From positions 1-33,948 of the forward strand of contig CALZUQ010000028.1 in the NCBI GenBank assembly GCA_945829425.1: a DNA stretch of 33,948 bases, read 5' to 3'. Below the pieces are notes generated by a model. That model saw only the letters and a program-made list of their open reading frames with translations, made no database searches and was not told where the DNA came from. The first letter of the stretch is position 1. Each line of letters begins with the position of its first letter. A program made the translations under genes and the position numbers. This document shows positions 31,788 through 33,948 of the stretch, one piece after another. This DNA is from an uncultured bacterium. Lineage in GTDB: Bacteria; Bacteroidota; Bacteroidia; Bacteroidales; Bacteroidaceae.

Positions 31788-33948
31788 TTATTTTACAACT
31801 TTACGTCCGTTGATGATATAAATGCCGCTTGGCAGTGTGCGAATCTGCTCAGGTGTAGCGTTGTCAATGAGTTTCACTCCTTCCAGACTATATACATCTG
31901 AATATTTCGACAGTGCCACCTTGTCCACCGCAGTCACGTCATCTGTATATCCTATGATGCGTCCGAGCGTGAGAACCATAGGTTCCTGGAAACTGCCAGC
32001 CACATCATTTGAGAAATTCACGGTCTCATTAATTTCATATATCACTCCGTTCATCCTGTCGTGCAGATGGAATCCCACGGTCTCACCTGCCTCTCCATGC
32101 ACCGAGATGAGGCTTCTGCCGTCAGCCGCTCTCGACACACCACGGCATTCCTCATTAACAACCGCCGCAACCTCATAATTAGGATTAGGTGCATCCTTAA
32201 CCTTTGCAATCACAGGCATAGTGTTGGCAAAGGCATGGGCATCGTAAGTCCAGTAGCTCTCCGGGGCGGTGGGAGGAGTCGGGGCATTGGTCGGGATGTC
32301 CTCGGGGGCGATATACTTGTAATACATAAAGTCTTTTTGTTCAGATGGTGAATAAATCATATAACCTTTACCAGGTTGCATAATGAAATCACCTTGCCAT
32401 CCGTTGTTATTATAAACCGCAAATTCATCTTGTCCCAGAATGATGATACCATCTCTCTTTCCATAATACTTATATATTGCATCTGAAATATACATAGGAG
32501 TGGATGGCCAATATGGCATCCAATTCCATCCTGGATATATATATAACATCTTACTTTCATAATCACAATACCCTCCTAATGTAGGTATCTCAATGTCATT
32601 TTGGGCATAGACCTTATAACATTGTTCGAGTTGGAAATCAAGTTTACCAACCCATCCCAAAATGGGATCGTTAAATATAGACTGGGTTTGGGATTGAATA
32701 GTTTTTATCCCATCTGCAACATCAACAAAGGACGAAAGATCACAAGTCTCTTGAGAGATTATGTTTACTGTTATCCAATTCCATCCTTTACTGAATTCCA
32801 AGTCATTCTGTCTTATGGGAAGAATCTTAAACCTATTCCATCCCTCCGCCTTTTTGTACTCATCCACCATATCTTCATTCACAAATAAAGATTTACGAGA
32901 AAAATTCCCTTGGTTACGACAAATATATGGTATCCTATTTCCATTTATTATTATATATGTATTTTCACCAAAAGAAAAACATCCTACAGTTGTAACATTC
33001 TCATTCAAAACCACCATAGTCAAACTTGTTTCAGGGTCAAAGGCATAGTAGCCCACTGTATCCACATGTTCTGGCACACAATAAACGCCTTTTTTGGTTG
33101 GTGGGCATTTCACAAGAATTCTCCCATCCTTAGTATATAGGACACCATCAATTGTTTGAAAATACTTACTTCCCTCTGCAACCTCAAATTCCTCCAGATT
33201 AGGCATATAGCCTAAATTGAAATCGTTATTCAATGGAGTGTCCCTTACCATACCTTCAATCCAATTTACAGAAGCTGGAATACGCAGTTTTTTGATGGCA
33301 GTTCCGGCAAAAGTATTCTTACCTATTCTCTTGATACCTTCATGTAATACAACATCTTTCAGGTTCTTACACTCGTTGAATGTAAAAGAAATCTCATCCA
33401 CAGAACCTGCAATTTCCACAGAATCAATGTCATTGTTTCGATAAAAGGCCTTATAATTTATATTCTTCACAGGTCGTACAACTCCTTTGTAAAAGACACT
33501 GTCTGGAATTACGATCTTGCCTGAATATGAACCTATACACTTAGGGCTCACTATCATCGTTCCATTATAATCCTGTTTATAATAAATACCATTCACCAAA
33601 CATGGATCTATTATCTTTAGTGACATACTGTCAGCCTGAATTCTTGTCTCTTTATGATTATTGTCTGCCAGAACACAATTATTAATATTTATATCCAATG
33701 TTGTATGATATGGCAATCTGCTCTCTTCCAATAGGAAAAACAGAGATGGATTAGAGTTGCCTACAACACCCACATTATTAATTATGTCATTTCTTGGAGA
33801 AAAAGACAATATTCGGATGATACCCTGATTTTGCTTCCAGTAAAGCTTATGAGAAAAAGTTCCGCTCTCACTTAACAATCTGACATCCTTAACTTTAATA
33901 TCAGATGGTATTTCGATATCCATACTAAAGGCTGTGATATTCTCAAGA
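31788..33948 (-). CDS. BspA-like leucine-rich repeat surface protein, N terminus outside window
   Basis: At least 719 residues are visible. The frame stays open through the right edge (codons before the ATG at 33921-33923 read LENITAFS), and ITAFSMDIEIPSDIKVK looks like the middle of a beta-sandwich domain, so the true start is outside. Numbering from that Met, residues about 1-100 are that partial domain and about 120-370 hold LRR_5-type repeats (IPASV, VLHEGIKRIGKNTFAG, VDTVGYYAFD) ending in the usual VDEYKKAEGWNRFKILPI. Residues about 380-540 contain two GWNW modules (KGWNWITVN and PGWNWMPYW). A Pro/Thr linker follows (near 545-560), then a beta domain. The last 45 residues (VYSLEGVKL...LPSGIYIINGRKVVK) resemble a type IX sorting tail, like that of the pectate lyase. 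Such proteins are typically exported adhesins or glycan binders. Confidence 0.85.
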   Translation of the reverse strand, partial: LENITAFSMDIEIPSDIKVKDVRLLSESGTFSHKLYWKQNQGIIRILSFSPRNDIINNVGVVGNSNPSLFFLLEESRLPYHTTLDININNCVLADNNHKETRIQADSMSLKIIDPCLVNGIYYKQDYNGTMIVSPKCIGSYSGKIVIPDSVFYKGVVRPVKNINYKAFYRNNDIDSVEIAGSVDEISFTFNECKNLKDVVLHEGIKRIGKNTFAGTAIKKLRIPASVNWIEGMVRDTPLNNDFNLGYMPNLEEFEVAEGSKYFQTIDGVLYTKDGRILVKCPPTKKGVYCVPEHVDTVGYYAFDPETSLTMVVLNENVTTVGCFSFGENTYIIINGNRIPYICRNQGNFSRKSLFVNEDMVDEYKKAEGWNRFKILPIRQNDLEFSKGWNWITVNIISQETCDLSSFVDVADGIKTIQSQTQSIFNDPILGWVGKLDFQLEQCYKVYAQNDIEIPTLGGYCDYESKMLYIYPGWNWMPYWPSTPMYISDAIYKYYGKRDGIIILGQDEFAVYNNNGWQGDFIMQPGKGYMIYSPSEQKDFMYYKYIAPEDIPTNAPTPPTAPESYWTYDAHAFANTMPVIAKVKDAPNPNYEVAAVVNEECRGVSRAADGRSLISVHGEAGETVGFHLHDRMNGVIYEINETVNFSNDVAGSFQEPMVLTLGRIIGYTDDVTAVDKVALSKYSDVYSLEGVKLIDNATPEQIRTLPSGIYIINGRKVVK

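Overview
The window looks like chromosomal DNA from a Prevotella-type member of the Bacteroidales. The evidence is Bacteroidota promoter boxes (TTTG, 19-20 nt, TAnnTTTG), a fused SecDF, HU, BspA-like leucine-rich repeats, and secreted proteins ending in a GxY/V..GKK/GRK sorting-type tail. Genus is inferred from gene style and not proven. All 21 main genes are protein-coding. I see no rRNA, tRNA, CRISPR array, transposase or phage gene.

Layout. 1-70: a 14-bp tandem repeat running off the left edge. 78-5024 (minus): two secreted proteins, a sialidase-like propeller with MORN repeats and a large modular PL1 pectate lyase. 5342-7489 (minus): RNase R, divergent from 7790-9741 (plus), an overlapping pair of an extended SDR and an Aur1-like PAP2 membrane enzyme that may act in sphingolipid or inositol-lipid synthesis. 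9799-15523 (minus): housekeeping and envelope genes ybeY, secDF, a membrane EEP-family phosphatase and a rhomboid protease. 15730-18328 (plus): HU, then a two-gene mannonate module (SDR oxidoreductase plus UxuA). 18497-20005 (minus): a TPR histidine kinase whose phosphoacceptor His is Ala. 20305-24333 (plus): a 974-residue fusion of a DUF4421-like outer-membrane domain to a complete PI-PLC domain, followed 27 bp later by a GT4 glycosyltransferase. 24471-31258 (minus): a complete glycine cleavage operon gcvT-gcvH-gcvPA-gcvPB-lpdA with lipoate ligase lplA upstream on its own promoter. 31788-33948 (minus): a BspA-like LRR surface protein truncated by the window edge.

How the parts fit. The glycine cleavage genes form a self-sufficient unit: LplA lipoylates GcvH, GcvPA/PB decarboxylates glycine, GcvT releases ammonia and methylene-THF, and Lpd reoxidises the lipoamide. 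The gcvT and lplA promoters share a nearly identical -7 and initial transcribed sequence, suggesting co-expression. The pectate lyase and the mannonate genes point to use of plant uronic acid polymers.

The most unusual item is the barrel/PI-PLC fusion with its GT4 partner. All the PI-PLC catalytic residues I can align are present. The same window also holds an Aur1-like phosphotransferase. Together they raise the possibility of a bacterial system that makes, glycosylates or cleaves inositol-phospholipids at the cell surface. This link is inference.
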